Shown here piece after piece: positions 35,569 through 44,260 of a stretch of DNA of 64,000 nt. The notes under the pieces are model-generated. The model was not told the DNA's origin and did not search any database. It saw nothing but the letters and a program-made list of their open reading frames with translations. Each line of letters begins with the position of its first letter. The stretch's first letter is position 1. Origin of the DNA: Lachnospiraceae bacterium (GTDB lineage: Bacteria > Bacillota > Clostridia > Lachnospirales > Lachnospiraceae); assembly GCA_030523275.1 (NCBI GenBank), contig JAUNIX010000004.1, positions 1 to 64,000 of the forward strand, in the 5' to 3' direction. The translations under genes were made by a program, and so were the position numbers.

Positions 35569-36492
35569 ATGTATTATTACCATTTTCATCAATGGCTTTC
35601 CTTCTTCTATTTTTACTGTATATTTGGCTGGTGTTTCGAATCTACCTATGTATCATTGGCCAAGCGAAAACTGATTAACAGAGGGTTTATGAAAGGACCA
35701 TGGCTCCCACTCTATGGAACCGGTGCAATCGCAGTTTTGTTTGTGACATTACCATTCCAGTCGGATTGGCGACTGGTATATTTGGTCGGAGCACTGACTG
35801 CAACCATATTAGAATATATCGTGGGTGTTTTGATGGTCGCTCTTTTTAAAGTACGATATTGGGACTATAGTTATCGAAAAATACAATTTCAAGGGCATAT
35901 ATGTCTCGTATCCTCAATTGCCTGGGGATTTTTAAGTCTCCTTATGGTTTATGTTGTCCATGAACCAGTTGCCACATTCATCTTAAGCCTCAACAACGAT
36001 CTGGTTTATGTTGTTACTTTTATATTGACAGTGATTATCGTGTTCGATTTCACAAATTCATTCAGACGTGCTATGGATTTACGAAACTTGATCATTCAGG
36101 CAAAAAAACTAAAAACACAACTCAGCGATTGCATGGAATTACAACGGGAATTAGTAAAATCTAATGTAGAAGAAAAATGGGTTATTTTAAATGCACGTAT
36201 GGATTACATGCAAGAACATTGGACAGGTCAGTTTGCTAATAAAGCAAATGAACTCTCAGCAATCTTAAATGATCAAAAGTTACAGACAGATGAACAATTG
36301 GCACGATTTGAAGAATTCACCGAAAAACAGATCAATGATATGAAAGATAAGGTAGAAATCATTCGACAAAAAATGCTTCCTCCTGCCGGACATATGTTAA
36401 TGAATAATCCTGGTGCAAAAATGATCGGTCTCAAAAAAGAAACAAAAATATTAAAAAAACGATTGAAGAAGAAAAAGCAAATGAACTCATAA
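35569..36492 (+). CDS. putative ABC transporter permease (CmpB family) with coiled-coil tail
   Basis: Membrane protein of the family annotated as putative ABC transporter permease (ABC_trans_CmpB), 307 residues. About five helices in the first 190 residues include FYCIFGWCFESTYVSLAKRK and GFMKGPWLPLYGTGAIAVL, the family hallmark. The last 120 residues are charged and predicted coiled coil, ending in a polylysine tail. No ATPase partner is next to it, and the real function of the family is unknown. The gene is alone, closed by a convergent terminator. Confidence 0.8.
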   Translation: MYYYHFHQWLSFFYFYCIFGWCFESTYVSLAKRKLINRGFMKGPWLPLYGTGAIAVLFVTLPFQSDWRLVYLVGALTATILEYIVGVLMVALFKVRYWDYSYRKIQFQGHICLVSSIAWGFLSLLMVYVVHEPVATFILSLNNDLVYVVTFILTVIIVFDFTNSFRRAMDLRNLIIQAKKLKTQLSDCMELQRELVKSNVEEKWVILNARMDYMQEHWTGQFANKANELSAILNDQKLQTDEQLARFEEFTEKQINDMKDKVEIIRQKMLPPAGHMLMNNPGAKMIGLKKETKILKKRLKKKKQMNS

Positions 36493-36539
36493 TATAAAAA
36501 TGACAGGTTTCCAGAACTGAAACCTGTCATTTTTATATT
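36491..36539. terminator. bidirectional terminator between CmpB-family gene and glgB
   Basis: Perfect stem of about 20 bp, TATAAAAATGACAGGTTTC with GAAACCTGTCATTTTTATA and a 7-nt loop, with A and T tracts at the ends. It serves both convergent genes. Confidence 0.9.
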
Positions 36540-36587
36540 ATGATCGGAACAAACGCTTTTATTTCTAAGTGCTTATCTCTAAGTATT

Positions 36588-38501
36588 TTAAAATTCAAAT
36601 ACAATGGCTGCATACGCCGGTAAAACAAAACCAAAGGAATAGTCTCTTCCATCTGCAGCAATTTTCTCTGATTGATAACTTAGAGTTAAAAGTGCACCAC
36701 TTCCACCATAAATTTTTTCATCGCTGTTAAAAACCATTTGATATTCTGTATCTTTATATGCACCGACCCGATAATCATCATACACTTTCGGTTGAAAATT
36801 ACAGACAAACAAAAGCCTCTGTTTTCTATCTTTTGAATAGCGCTCAAAACTAAAAATACTGCGCTCTTTATCGTCCGCATTTACCCATCGAAAACCTGCT
36901 CTGTCATAATCAGAATCAAAGAGACATCGATGTTCTTTATAAAATGGAATCAAATGCTTCATAAACTCCTTCATTCGAGCATGAATGGGATCTTTTAAAA
37001 TAATCCATTGCACTTCACGGTCCACCGACCAGTTTTCTTCCTGGGCAAAATCCTGCCCCATAAAAAGCATTTTCTTACCCGGATGCCCCATCATGAAGAC
37101 ATATGCTGCCCGTAAATCACCCATTTTACTAAGTTTATCACCAGGCAGTTTATTGACCATTGATTTGTTTTGATGACCAAAGTTATCATGTGAAAGGATT
37201 TGAATGAAAGACTCATCATAAGCATACATTAAACTAAAATTCATTCGCTGGTGAAAATGCTTCCGCTCCTCCACCGGTTTTTGCATATACTCTAAGAAAT
37301 CATGCTCCCATCCCATATTCCATTTAAATGTAAATCCAAGACCTCCATCCTCTCGTCTGGAAGTTACTTTAGGAAAAGCAGTTGATTCCTCGGCTATCGT
37401 AAACACACCTAATTTTTCTTCATCAATCACTTCTGTCAACATTTTTATCATTTCAATTGCTTCCAGATTTCGGTTATCCCCTTTAGAATTTGGTTCCCAT
37501 TCTCCTTCTTTTCTTCCAAAATCTAAATGAATCATCGAGTCTACCGCGTCCACCCGCAGACCATCCACATGATACTGCCTTAACCAGTATAATGCATTCG
37601 AAATCAAATAGCTCCGCACTTCTCCTTTGCCGTAATCATACACTTTTGTTCCCCAAATTGGATGATTTCCTTTTGCCGGATCTGCATATTCATAAAGGCA
37701 GCTGCCATCAAACTCTATCAATCCCTGTTCATCCTTCGAAAAATGTGCCGGTACCCAGTCTAAAATGACCCCGATGCCATGCCGATGTAAATAATCGACC
37801 ATATACATAAAATTCCGTGGACTTCCATGCCGTGAATTGACCGCAAATGGATTTGTCACTTGATAACCCCAGGAATAATCGTTCTGATAATTTGCGATTC
37901 CAATGAATTCTACATGCGTATACCCGACTTCTTTAACATAGTCTACGAGCGATCGGGCAAATTCTCGGTAATTGTAAAAACGTTCCGGGTTTCCCGCCCG
38001 ATATCCAAGATGCCGCATCCAAGAACCAATATGTAGTTCATAAATGTACATTGGTTCCTCACGGTAATTTCTATTTTGACGCGCCTCCATCCATTCCTGA
38101 TCACGCCAGCGATAAGTTCCGATTGAAGCAATCTTAGAAGCTGTCCCCGGACGCCTTTCTGCACTGATTCCAAATGGATCTGCTTTATACAGTGCCGTTC
38201 CATCTTTTGTAATAATATAATATTTATAAAGTTGATCTGGTTTTGCTCCCGGAATAAATACCTCCCAAAAATCCGTATCTTCACTTCGATACATCGGATA
38301 ATCTTTCTGATTCCATCGATTGAATTCACCGATCGCGCTGATCGACTGTGCCTCTGGCGCCCAAACCCCGAAATGAACTCCCCGTCTTCCATATTTTTCC
38401 GTTACATGTGCCCCTAATTTTTGATAAATATCATAGTGTTTCCCCTGACTAAATAACATCTGATCCTCAGCTGTTAACTCTAAATATTTATTGTGTTTCA
38501 T
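36588..38501 (-). CDS. glgB: 1,4-alpha-glucan branching enzyme
   Basis: GlgB makes alpha-1,6 branches in glycogen. The 637-residue GH13 protein has an N-terminal CBM48-like domain (residues about 25-115), the TIM barrel with GLRVDAVDSMIH (nucleophile Asp), FTIAEESTAF (acid Glu) and LSHDNFGHQNKSM, and a C-terminal beta domain. No other glg genes are nearby, so it stands apart from a glycogen operon. It begins only 4 bp after a LysR gene, so the two probably share a transcript. Confidence 0.93.
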   Translation of the reverse strand: MKHNKYLELTAEDQMLFSQGKHYDIYQKLGAHVTEKYGRRGVHFGVWAPEAQSISAIGEFNRWNQKDYPMYRSEDTDFWEVFIPGAKPDQLYKYYIITKDGTALYKADPFGISAERRPGTASKIASIGTYRWRDQEWMEARQNRNYREEPMYIYELHIGSWMRHLGYRAGNPERFYNYREFARSLVDYVKEVGYTHVEFIGIANYQNDYSWGYQVTNPFAVNSRHGSPRNFMYMVDYLHRHGIGVILDWVPAHFSKDEQGLIEFDGSCLYEYADPAKGNHPIWGTKVYDYGKGEVRSYLISNALYWLRQYHVDGLRVDAVDSMIHLDFGRKEGEWEPNSKGDNRNLEAIEMIKMLTEVIDEEKLGVFTIAEESTAFPKVTSRREDGGLGFTFKWNMGWEHDFLEYMQKPVEERKHFHQRMNFSLMYAYDESFIQILSHDNFGHQNKSMVNKLPGDKLSKMGDLRAAYVFMMGHPGKKMLFMGQDFAQEENWSVDREVQWIILKDPIHARMKEFMKHLIPFYKEHRCLFDSDYDRAGFRWVNADDKERSIFSFERYSKDRKQRLLFVCNFQPKVYDDYRVGAYKDTEYQMVFNSDEKIYGGSGALLTLSYQSEKIAADGRDYSFGFVLPAYAAIVFEF

Positions 38502-38505
38502 AAGT

Positions 38506-39378
38506 TCACCCTAGATTTTCCTTATATTGGTCTAAAAATAGTTCGGCTACCTTCGACAATTTTCTATTCTTACATACAATAAAACCACGCTTTACCTCTG
38601 TATTGGCACCATCAATCTCTCTCATGATCATACCTTCTTTTATCTCGTCTCCATCCCCCGTTGGGACCAAAGCCACCAGATTTTGCTGACTTGCCAACTC
38701 AATAGCAACTGTCCTCGAAGTTGTTATTACTTTCTGAATCATTTGCAAATGATGTTTTTCCGATAAACTTTCGATTGTATGAGTCCAACTCCGCGAAATT
38801 GCAACTTCGCATTGATCTAATTCATGAATCGGAACTTTCTCATACTTTGCCAAAGGATGTTCCTGATTCATGATCAGCCTGAGATTCTCTGTCTGTGCGG
38901 GATAAAAATCAAAGTCCTCCACCCCAGTTAGTGGAGCACGTACAAATCCAATTTCGGCAATTCCATCTTTTACATACATTGCTACACTTTTTGATAAAAG
39001 TTCATAAATATTTAAATGAATTCCAGGATACTCTCTTGAAAATAACCCTAGGACATTCATTAAAAATTCCCCATTATTACTTGGCGGTAAAGCTAAATTT
39101 AAAGTTCCTATCTGCCCTTCTTTACAGTCTGTCACCTCCTTTTTGGCTTGTGACTCTAACTCCACAATGTTTTGCGCTTTCTCATACACCACTTTTCCAG
39201 CTTCTGTCAGTTCAACTTTTCTGGCGCCACGAATCAATAATGTAGTATCATATTCCTTTTCCAACTGCTTTAATTGATTGGAAAGTGCGGGCTGAGCAAT
39301 ATTTAATTTTCGCGCTGCGGCAGAAATACTTCCCTGTTCTACCATTTCAATATAATTTCGATAATAATCCGTTTCCAT
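38506..39378 (-). CDS. LysR-family transcriptional regulator
   Basis: LysR regulator, 290 residues. The winged helix-turn-helix occupies residues 1-62 (GSISAAARKLNIAQPALSNQ), with an effector domain behind it. The ATG at 39376-39378 follows AAAGGAG; an upstream in-frame start lacks a site. It lies divergent to phzF across a 141-bp gap, so it may control phzF as well as read into glgB. Confidence 0.92.
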   Translation of the reverse strand: METDYYRNYIEMVEQGSISAAARKLNIAQPALSNQLKQLEKEYDTTLLIRGARKVELTEAGKVVYEKAQNIVELESQAKKEVTDCKEGQIGTLNLALPPSNNGEFLMNVLGLFSREYPGIHLNIYELLSKSVAMYVKDGIAEIGFVRAPLTGVEDFDFYPAQTENLRLIMNQEHPLAKYEKVPIHELDQCEVAISRSWTHTIESLSEKHHLQMIQKVITTSRTVAIELASQQNLVALVPTGDGDEIKEGMIMREIDGANTEVKRGFIVCKNRKLSKVAELFLDQYKENLG

Positions 39379-39519
39379 ACAGGCTCCTTTGCCATAAAAA
39401 GTTATTATGGTTTCTATCAATTATATGTATTTTTATTATATATAAAACTGCTGTATACTACAAGAAAGAATCTATTTAACCAAACAAAATATACGTTTGT
39501 AAACATCAGGAGGTCATCT

Positions 39520-40389
39520 ATGTATCGTATCTTTCATACAACCGTTTTTGCCAATGCACCAGCCGGTGGTAATCCATGCCCTGTTATCTTAGACGCCGAT
39601 CTACTTTCCACAGAGGAAATGCAAAAGATGACAAAATCATTTGGATTTGAATCCGTATTTATTTTAGAAAGTTTAAAACAAGATTGTGATTTTCACCTAA
39701 AATACTTTGTTCCATTACACGAAATGGAAATGTGTGTCCATGCAACCATTGCCGCTACAACCATTTTAGTCTTGGAAAATCGAGTACAAAAACATGATCT
39801 TTATTATGAGACCTTATTAGGAAATATTCACGTTAGATGGATGAAGGATAACGGAAATATTAAAGTTCAAGTATGGCAATTTCTTCCCCAAAAACAATCT
39901 ATCACGCCATCTGTATCCGAGATTTGTCATGCATTACAGATTTCAGATGACATGCTTGCCGATTACCCAATTGCCTCTTACAGTACCTCGCGCTTTAAGT
40001 TAATGGTTCCAATAAAATCAAGAGAGATTATGGATGCAATCACACCCAATTTTTCTTTGATCAAAGAAGTATGTAAGCAATATCAAACAACCGGTTTCTA
40101 TCCATTTACTATAGAAAAGCATCGATCAGATGTCTGTATCTATGCAAGACAATTTCCTCAAAACTCTGGTTATCCAGAAGATGCAGCCACTGGAGTTGCG
40201 GCATCCGCGCTCGGAAATTATCTTGTCGAAAATCAGATCATTTCTACACATGACGGATGGAATATACAAAAAATATATCAAGGACAAGCAATGGGTCACC
40301 CCAGCCTATTAGAATCAAAAATACTCATAGAAAATAATAAGATAAAAGAAGTTTGCATCTGTGGGTATGCACAAATAACACAAGTTTAA
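39520..40389 (+). CDS. PhzF-family isomerase
   Basis: PhzF-like protein, 289 residues, with the two-lobed diaminopimelate-epimerase fold. Motifs are FANAPAGGNPCPVI, the catalytic glutamate in SFGFESVFIL and PEDAATGVAASALGNYL. Members isomerise or epimerise small acids; the substrate here is unknown. CAGGAGG lies 8-9 nt before the ATG. The gene is monocistronic between the LysR gene and a terminator shared with trpS. Confidence 0.88.
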   Translation: MYRIFHTTVFANAPAGGNPCPVILDADLLSTEEMQKMTKSFGFESVFILESLKQDCDFHLKYFVPLHEMEMCVHATIAATTILVLENRVQKHDLYYETLLGNIHVRWMKDNGNIKVQVWQFLPQKQSITPSVSEICHALQISDDMLADYPIASYSTSRFKLMVPIKSREIMDAITPNFSLIKEVCKQYQTTGFYPFTIEKHRSDVCIYARQFPQNSGYPEDAATGVAASALGNYLVENQIISTHDGWNIQKIYQGQAMGHPSLLESKILIENNKIKEVCICGYAQITQV

Positions 40390-40433
40390 AAATGCTTCTA
40401 TCATTTAAAACCCAAAAGGATTTTTTATATAAG

Positions 40434-40463
40434 TAAAGCCCTTGAGAACATTTTCTCAAGGGC
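40434..40463. terminator. terminator of trpS (and phzF)
   Basis: Stem GCCCTTGAGAA/TTCTCAAGGGC (40438-40463) with a 4-nt loop; TTTACTT follows on the minus strand and CTTTATC on the plus strand. Confidence 0.85.
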
Positions 40464-40474
40464 CTTTATCATCT

Positions 40475-41560
40475 CTATTTCTGATATTTTTGAATATGTT
40501 TCTTAATTAATTCTTCATCATCAAAGTAATTAATTCTCATAGAAGCTTTCACTTCTTCTAATGTTTGCGCTGCTACTGCACGAGCCTTTTCACTTCCAGC
40601 TTTTAATACATCATAGACATAAGCAATATCTTTTTCATATTCCTTTCTTCTTGCTCTGATCGGAGAAAGTTCTTCATTTAAAACTGCATTTAAGAAACGT
40701 TTTACTTTCACGTCTCCTAAACCGCCACGTCTATAATGCTCCTTTAATTCATCCAGATTTGCATAATCAGGCAAATATTCTGCAAAATATTCATCTTTAC
40801 AAAAAGCATCTAAATAAGTAAATACGGTATTGCCTTCCACCTGTCCAGGATCCTGAACACGAATATGATTTGGATCGGTATACATACTCATAACTTTCTT
40901 TTGAACATCTTTTTCATCTTCTGCAAGATAAATACAGTTTCCTAAGGATTTGCTCATCTTTGCCTTGCCATCAATACCCGGAAGTCTTAAACATGCTTCA
41001 TTATCTGGAAGCAAAATCTCAGGTTCAACCAATGTGTCTCCATAAGTCTGATTAAATTTTCGAACAATTTCTCTTGTTTGTTCTAGCATTGGTAACTGAT
41101 CCTCTCCTACCGGAACGGTCGTCGCCTTAAATGCAGTAATATCTGCTGCTTGACTAATTGGATACGTGAAGAATCCAACTGGAATACTTGCCTCAAAATT
41201 TCTCATCTGAATTTCTGATTTTACAGTAGGATTTCTCTGCAAACGGGAAACTGTCACTAAATTGGAATAATAAAATGTCAGTTCTGTTAATTCCTGAACA
41301 TAAGACTGAATAAATAAGGTTGATTTTGCTGGATCTAATCCACAGGACAAATAATCAAGTGCAACTTCAATAATATTCTCACGAACTTTATCTGGATTGT
41401 CTGCATTGTCCGTCAAAGCCTGCGCGTCAGCAATCATAATATAGATATCATCAAATTCTCCTGAGTTTTGTAACTCTACTCTTCTCTTTAAAGAACCCAC
41501 ATAGTGACCTACATGAAGTCTCCCGGTTGGGCGGTCACCGGTTAAAATAATTTTTTTCAT
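40475..41560 (-). CDS. trpS: tryptophanyl-tRNA synthetase
   Basis: Class I synthetase charging tRNA-Trp, 361 residues. The HIGH-type motif is HVGH (16-19) and the KMSKS loop is KMSKSLGN near residue 200. The C-terminal anticodon-binding region ends in [14 protein letters not shown]. Unlike many Firmicutes trpS genes there is no room for a T-box; the leader is only about 50 nt. Confidence 0.95.
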   Translation of the reverse strand: MKKIILTGDRPTGRLHVGHYVGSLKRRVELQNSGEFDDIYIMIADAQALTDNADNPDKVRENIIEVALDYLSCGLDPAKSTLFIQSYVQELTELTFYYSNLVTVSRLQRNPTVKSEIQMRNFEASIPVGFFTYPISQAADITAFKATTVPVGEDQLPMLEQTREIVRKFNQTYGDTLVEPEILLPDNEACLRLPGIDGKAKMSKSLGNCIYLAEDEKDVQKKVMSMYTDPNHIRVQDPGQVEGNTVFTYLDAFCKDEYFAEYLPDYANLDELKEHYRRGGLGDVKVKRFLNAVLNEELSPIRARRKEYEKDIAYVYDVLKAGSEKARAVAAQTLEEVKASMRINYFDDEELIKKHIQKYQK

Positions 41561-41616
41561 AAAATCAAATCTCCTGTCTATGTTTCATTATATATATTCT
41601 CACACTCTTATTTAAC

Positions 41617-41622
41617 ATTGTA
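41617..41622 (-). promoter_or_regulatory. extended -10 promoter of trpS
   Basis: Minus-strand TGCTACAAT (-10 TACAAT at 41617-41622 with TG-N in front). A -35 candidate TTTCCA lies 17 bp upstream and is only a partial match. Confidence 0.5.
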
Positions 41623-41656
41623 GCACAAAAAAACGCCTTTGGAAACTGTTCAACAC

Positions 41657-41685
41657 TTGAATTCATTTCTATTTCATGCTATATT
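41657..41685 (+). promoter_or_regulatory. promoter of the antisense RNA of the toxin module
   Basis: Plus-strand -35 TTGAAT (41657-41662) and -10 TATATT (41680-41685) with a 17-bp spacer. Transcription would start near 41692 and run towards the toxin gene from its 3' side. Confidence 0.6.
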
Positions 41686-41691
41686 AAAAAC

Positions 41692-41806
41692 ATAATCATA
41701 AAAAGAAAGCATCCATTCCAAAATGGATGCTCCCAGTTCTAGGTTAATTGTCCTATTGGACACCGCCTATCCTGTAGGGGCATACAGGATAGGCAATTTT
41801 TATTTT
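41692..41806 (+). ncRNA. putative antisense antitoxin RNA (RatA-like)
   Basis: About 115 nt from the promoter at 41657-41685 to a strong terminator: stem GCCTATCCTGTA/TACAGGATAGGC (41765-41794) followed by TTTTTATTTTT on the plus strand. Two further hairpins (AGCATCCATT/AATGGATGCT at 41708-41731 and GTCC/GGAC near 41750) lie inside. It is complementary to the 3' end of the toxin mRNA and to its last codons, the arrangement of txpA/RatA. Expression and role are inferred. Confidence 0.6.
41701..41731 (-). terminator. terminator of the toxin mRNA
   Basis: Minus-strand stem AGCATCCATT/AATGGATGCT (41708-41731, 4-nt loop) followed by TTCTTTTTA. It places the 3' end of the toxin message near 41700, overlapping the antisense RNA by about 100 nt. 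Confidence 0.7.
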
Positions 41807-41918
41807 TGCTTATTTTTCCTATCTATGTAGGTAAGCAACGCAATTAACATCCCCCCCCAAAAGATATCATTAATGCTAATATCCCCAGGAAAATCATAAT
41901 GATTTCATAGTCTGTCAT
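41800..41918 (-). pseudogene. holin-like toxin peptide gene, frame interrupted at a run of eight Gs
   Basis: ATG at 41916-41918 follows GGGAGGTGACGTAT. The frame reads MTDYEIIMIFLGILALMISF and then enters eight Gs (41851-41858 on the plus strand as Cs), after which it stops at TGT TAA. With six or nine Gs it continues as MLIALLTYIDRKNKQK to the TAA at 41800-41802, giving a 38-39 residue single-helix peptide with a basic tail, matching the putative holin-like toxin (Hol-Tox) family. The G run may be a phase switch, a dead mutation or a sequencing error; the rest of the module is intact. Confidence 0.75.
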
Positions 41919-41988
41919 ATACGTCACCTCCCTTCTTTATGATAAAGTCGGGAGTCTGCCATCCTGTAATGAATACTTTCTATATTTG

Positions 41989-42017
41989 ATTTTAGCACGA
42001 AAATTTCCAATTTTCAA
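41989..42017 (-). promoter_or_regulatory. promoter of the toxin mRNA
   Basis: Minus-strand -35 TTGAAA (42012-42017) and -10 TAAAAT (41989-41994) with a 17-bp spacer. The start near 41982 gives a 60-65 nt leader before the toxin ATG. It lies directly after the HAD gene stop codon. Confidence 0.65.
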
Positions 42018-42021
42018 CATT

Positions 42022-42723
42022 TTATCCAATTAATTGTTTTATCGCTTTTTTTAGTTCTGTAGCACTATCCACTTCCAAATCTGCCTGAATTTCACCTTCT
42101 GGCATTTGTCTGTGGCGATGGTTAAACCAAATTACATGCCAACCGACACTTTTTGCTCCGACAACATCCACTTCAAAAGTGTCTCCGATAAACCATGTTT
42201 CATTTGGATCAATCTGCAATGACTCCTGAACCGCCAGAAACGCCCTTTTATCTGGTTTTGTATATCCAATTCCTTCTGATATAAAGATTTGTTCTTTGTC
42301 AAACCAACGACTTAGTCCTAAAGTCTTTATTTTCTTACCCTGATTATCGCGTTTGCCATTCGTAAGTGCGGCAATTGGGATTTTTTTCTCCTTACAATAA
42401 TCTAAAATTTCCTGAATCCCCTCTGGTACATGGATATGCTTTTGATAATAACGATACCATTCTTCAAATTTTGCAGCTTCTTCTTTGGAAACCTGAATGT
42501 CAACATCAGCATAAGTTTTGGCAATACGATAAGGAAATTCCTCTTCTCTGGAAATCAAGCCTTTTTCATGCATGTAAAAAGCCTCATCACTATAGATTCT
42601 GGAAGCTTTGAAAAGTTGCTCACAATCTGCATCTGTTTGATCAGCAAACACTTCTTGATGTGCTTTCTCAAACGGTTCCATCAAATTATAAAGTGTATCA
42701 TCAACATCAAATATAAGATTCAT
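42022..42723 (-). CDS. HAD-superfamily hydrolase (subfamily IA)
   Basis: Phosphatase-like HAD protein, 233 residues. Motif I DVDDTLYN (Asp6, Asp8), motif II ALTNGKRDN, motif III with the conserved lysine in YTKPDKRAF and motif IV IGDTFEVDVVGAKSVG are all present, with a helical cap of about 75 residues. The substrate is unknown; relatives act on phosphoglycolate, nucleotides or phosphosugars. It is the last gene after znuB (18 bp gap), probably cotranscribed. Confidence 0.85.
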   Translation of the reverse strand: MNLIFDVDDTLYNLMEPFEKAHQEVFADQTDADCEQLFKASRIYSDEAFYMHEKGLISREEEFPYRIAKTYADVDIQVSKEEAAKFEEWYRYYQKHIHVPEGIQEILDYCKEKKIPIAALTNGKRDNQGKKIKTLGLSRWFDKEQIFISEGIGYTKPDKRAFLAVQESLQIDPNETWFIGDTFEVDVVGAKSVGWHVIWFNHRHRQMPEGEIQADLEVDSATELKKAIKQLIG

Positions 42724-42741
42724 CTTTTGTATCTTCCTTTC

Positions 42742-43557
42742 TTATTTTGTCATTTTTCCAACAATCGTAAATATAAGAAATACGACCATATTCGCACAAA
42801 CCACACTGGCTCCGGATGGCGTTCCATAGACATAGGAAAATACCATTCCTGCCAAAAAACATCCCACCGATAATACCGCAGAACTAATCACAACGGATAA
42901 AAACTTCTTAAATATTTGCATAGAAGTCAATGCCGGAAAAATAATCAAACTTGAAATTAACATTGCGCCCATCATACGCATACCAAGTACGATTGTAATA
43001 GCGGTTAAAAACGCAATGATCATATTATACGATTTTACTCTTGTTCCGGTAGCTTTGGCAAATGTTTCATCGAATGTAATCGCAAAAATACGATTATAAA
43101 AAATAATGAATAACGCCAACACCGCAATACATAATATCACACTTAGTCTTGCATCTTCTTTGCTGACAGAAAGAATACTTCCAAACATGTAATTATAAAC
43201 TTCCATATTCATTCCAGTTGTAACAGAAATCGCCATAACACCGATTGCCAAGGCACTACTTGAAATTAAAGCAATCGCAGAATCACCTTTAATTTTTGCA
43301 TTTTCACTTAATTGAAGCAATAAAAATGCCGCGGCAATCACGACCGGAATTGTCAATTTTAATGGTGCAAAACCAAGTGCAGTTGCAATTGCCAACGTAC
43401 CAAATCCGACATGAGATAGTCCATCACCAATCATCGAATATCGCTTTAATACCAAACTGACTCCCAAAAGAGCGGCACATAATGACACCAAAAATCCGAC
43501 CAAAAGCGCTCTGGTTAAAAAATCATATTGAAGCATTTCCTGTAATACACTAATCAT
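42742..43557 (-). CDS. znuB: zinc ABC transporter permease ZnuB
   Basis: Membrane subunit of a zinc (possibly manganese) importer, ABC-3 family, 271 residues with about eight helices. Family segment: RYSMIGDGLSHVGFGTLAIA near residues 40-60. The ATG at 43555-43557 overlaps the znuC end by 8 bp; the upstream longer frame only arises from that overlap. Linkage to a Zur-like regulator and a His-rich ZnuA supports zinc. Confidence 0.9.
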   Translation of the reverse strand: MISVLQEMLQYDFLTRALLVGFLVSLCAALLGVSLVLKRYSMIGDGLSHVGFGTLAIATALGFAPLKLTIPVVIAAAFLLLQLSENAKIKGDSAIALISSSALAIGVMAISVTTGMNMEVYNYMFGSILSVSKEDARLSVILCIAVLALFIIFYNRIFAITFDETFAKATGTRVKSYNMIIAFLTAITIVLGMRMMGAMLISSLIIFPALTSMQIFKKFLSVVISSAVLSVGCFLAGMVFSYVYGTPSGASVVCANMVVFLIFTIVGKMTK

Positions 43558-44260
43558 AATTATCTTCTCCCATCCAGACTCTTCCAACCTTGGACTGTTT
43601 ATATTGTTGCGTCGTGCCAAAAAAGATTTGTTTTTCCGCTAATTGTAAAATATGGGTTGCCTCACTGACTGCCATATCAATATCATGTGAAATCATGATT
43701 ACAGCAATTCCATGTTTTCGATTCAAATTCCGAATACAACGATACATTTCTCTCGTAGTCGTCGGATCGAGACCAGTGACAGGCTCGTCTAATAATAATA
43801 CTTTTTGTGTCGCACAAAGAGCACGCGCAAGCAGCACTCTTTGTCTTTGTCCACCGGATAATTCTTGATAACTGGTATTACGAAGGTCATAAATGCCCAT
43901 CATTTTCATTTTATCAAAGGCCTCTTGCTTATCTTTGCGTCGAAAGAAAATCTTGCTCCCCAGTTGATTCAGTCTTCCGGAAATAACCACTTCATAGACA
44001 CTAGCTGGAAAATTCTTTTGAATTTCTGTCTGTTGTGGCAGATAACCAATTTCATTTTTCTTTAATCCATCAGAAAGGATTAATTCGCCTTCCATTGGCG
44101 AGATTAGCCCTAGAATTCCTTTCATCAATGTACTTTTTCCAGATCCATTTTCTCCGACAATGCACAGATAGTTTCCTTCCTCAACTTTAAAATTCAGTTG
44201 TTCCACGGCAGCTTTGCCCTCATATCCAAAAACTGCATTTTTACATTCTATAAAAGCCAT
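43550..44260 (-). CDS. znuC: zinc ABC transporter ATP-binding protein ZnuC
   Basis: ATPase of the zinc importer, 236 residues. Walker A GENGSGKST (36-44), signature LSGGQRQRVLLARAL, Walker B KVLLLDEPVTGLD and switch MISHDIDM are intact. Its ATG directly follows the znuA stop codon and its end overlaps znuB, so the three are tightly coupled. Confidence 0.93.
   Translation of the reverse strand: MAFIECKNAVFGYEGKAAVEQLNFKVEEGNYLCIVGENGSGKSTLMKGILGLISPMEGELILSDGLKKNEIGYLPQQTEIQKNFPASVYEVVISGRLNQLGSKIFFRRKDKQEAFDKMKMMGIYDLRNTSYQELSGGQRQRVLLARALCATQKVLLLDEPVTGLDPTTTREMYRCIRNLNRKHGIAVIMISHDIDMAVSEATHILQLAEKQIFFGTTQQYKQSKVGRVWMGEDNYD

Noticed and set aside
41561..41640. T-box leader before trpS
   Set aside because: The promoter is only about 60 bp from the start codon and there is no specifier stem, T-box motif or terminator.
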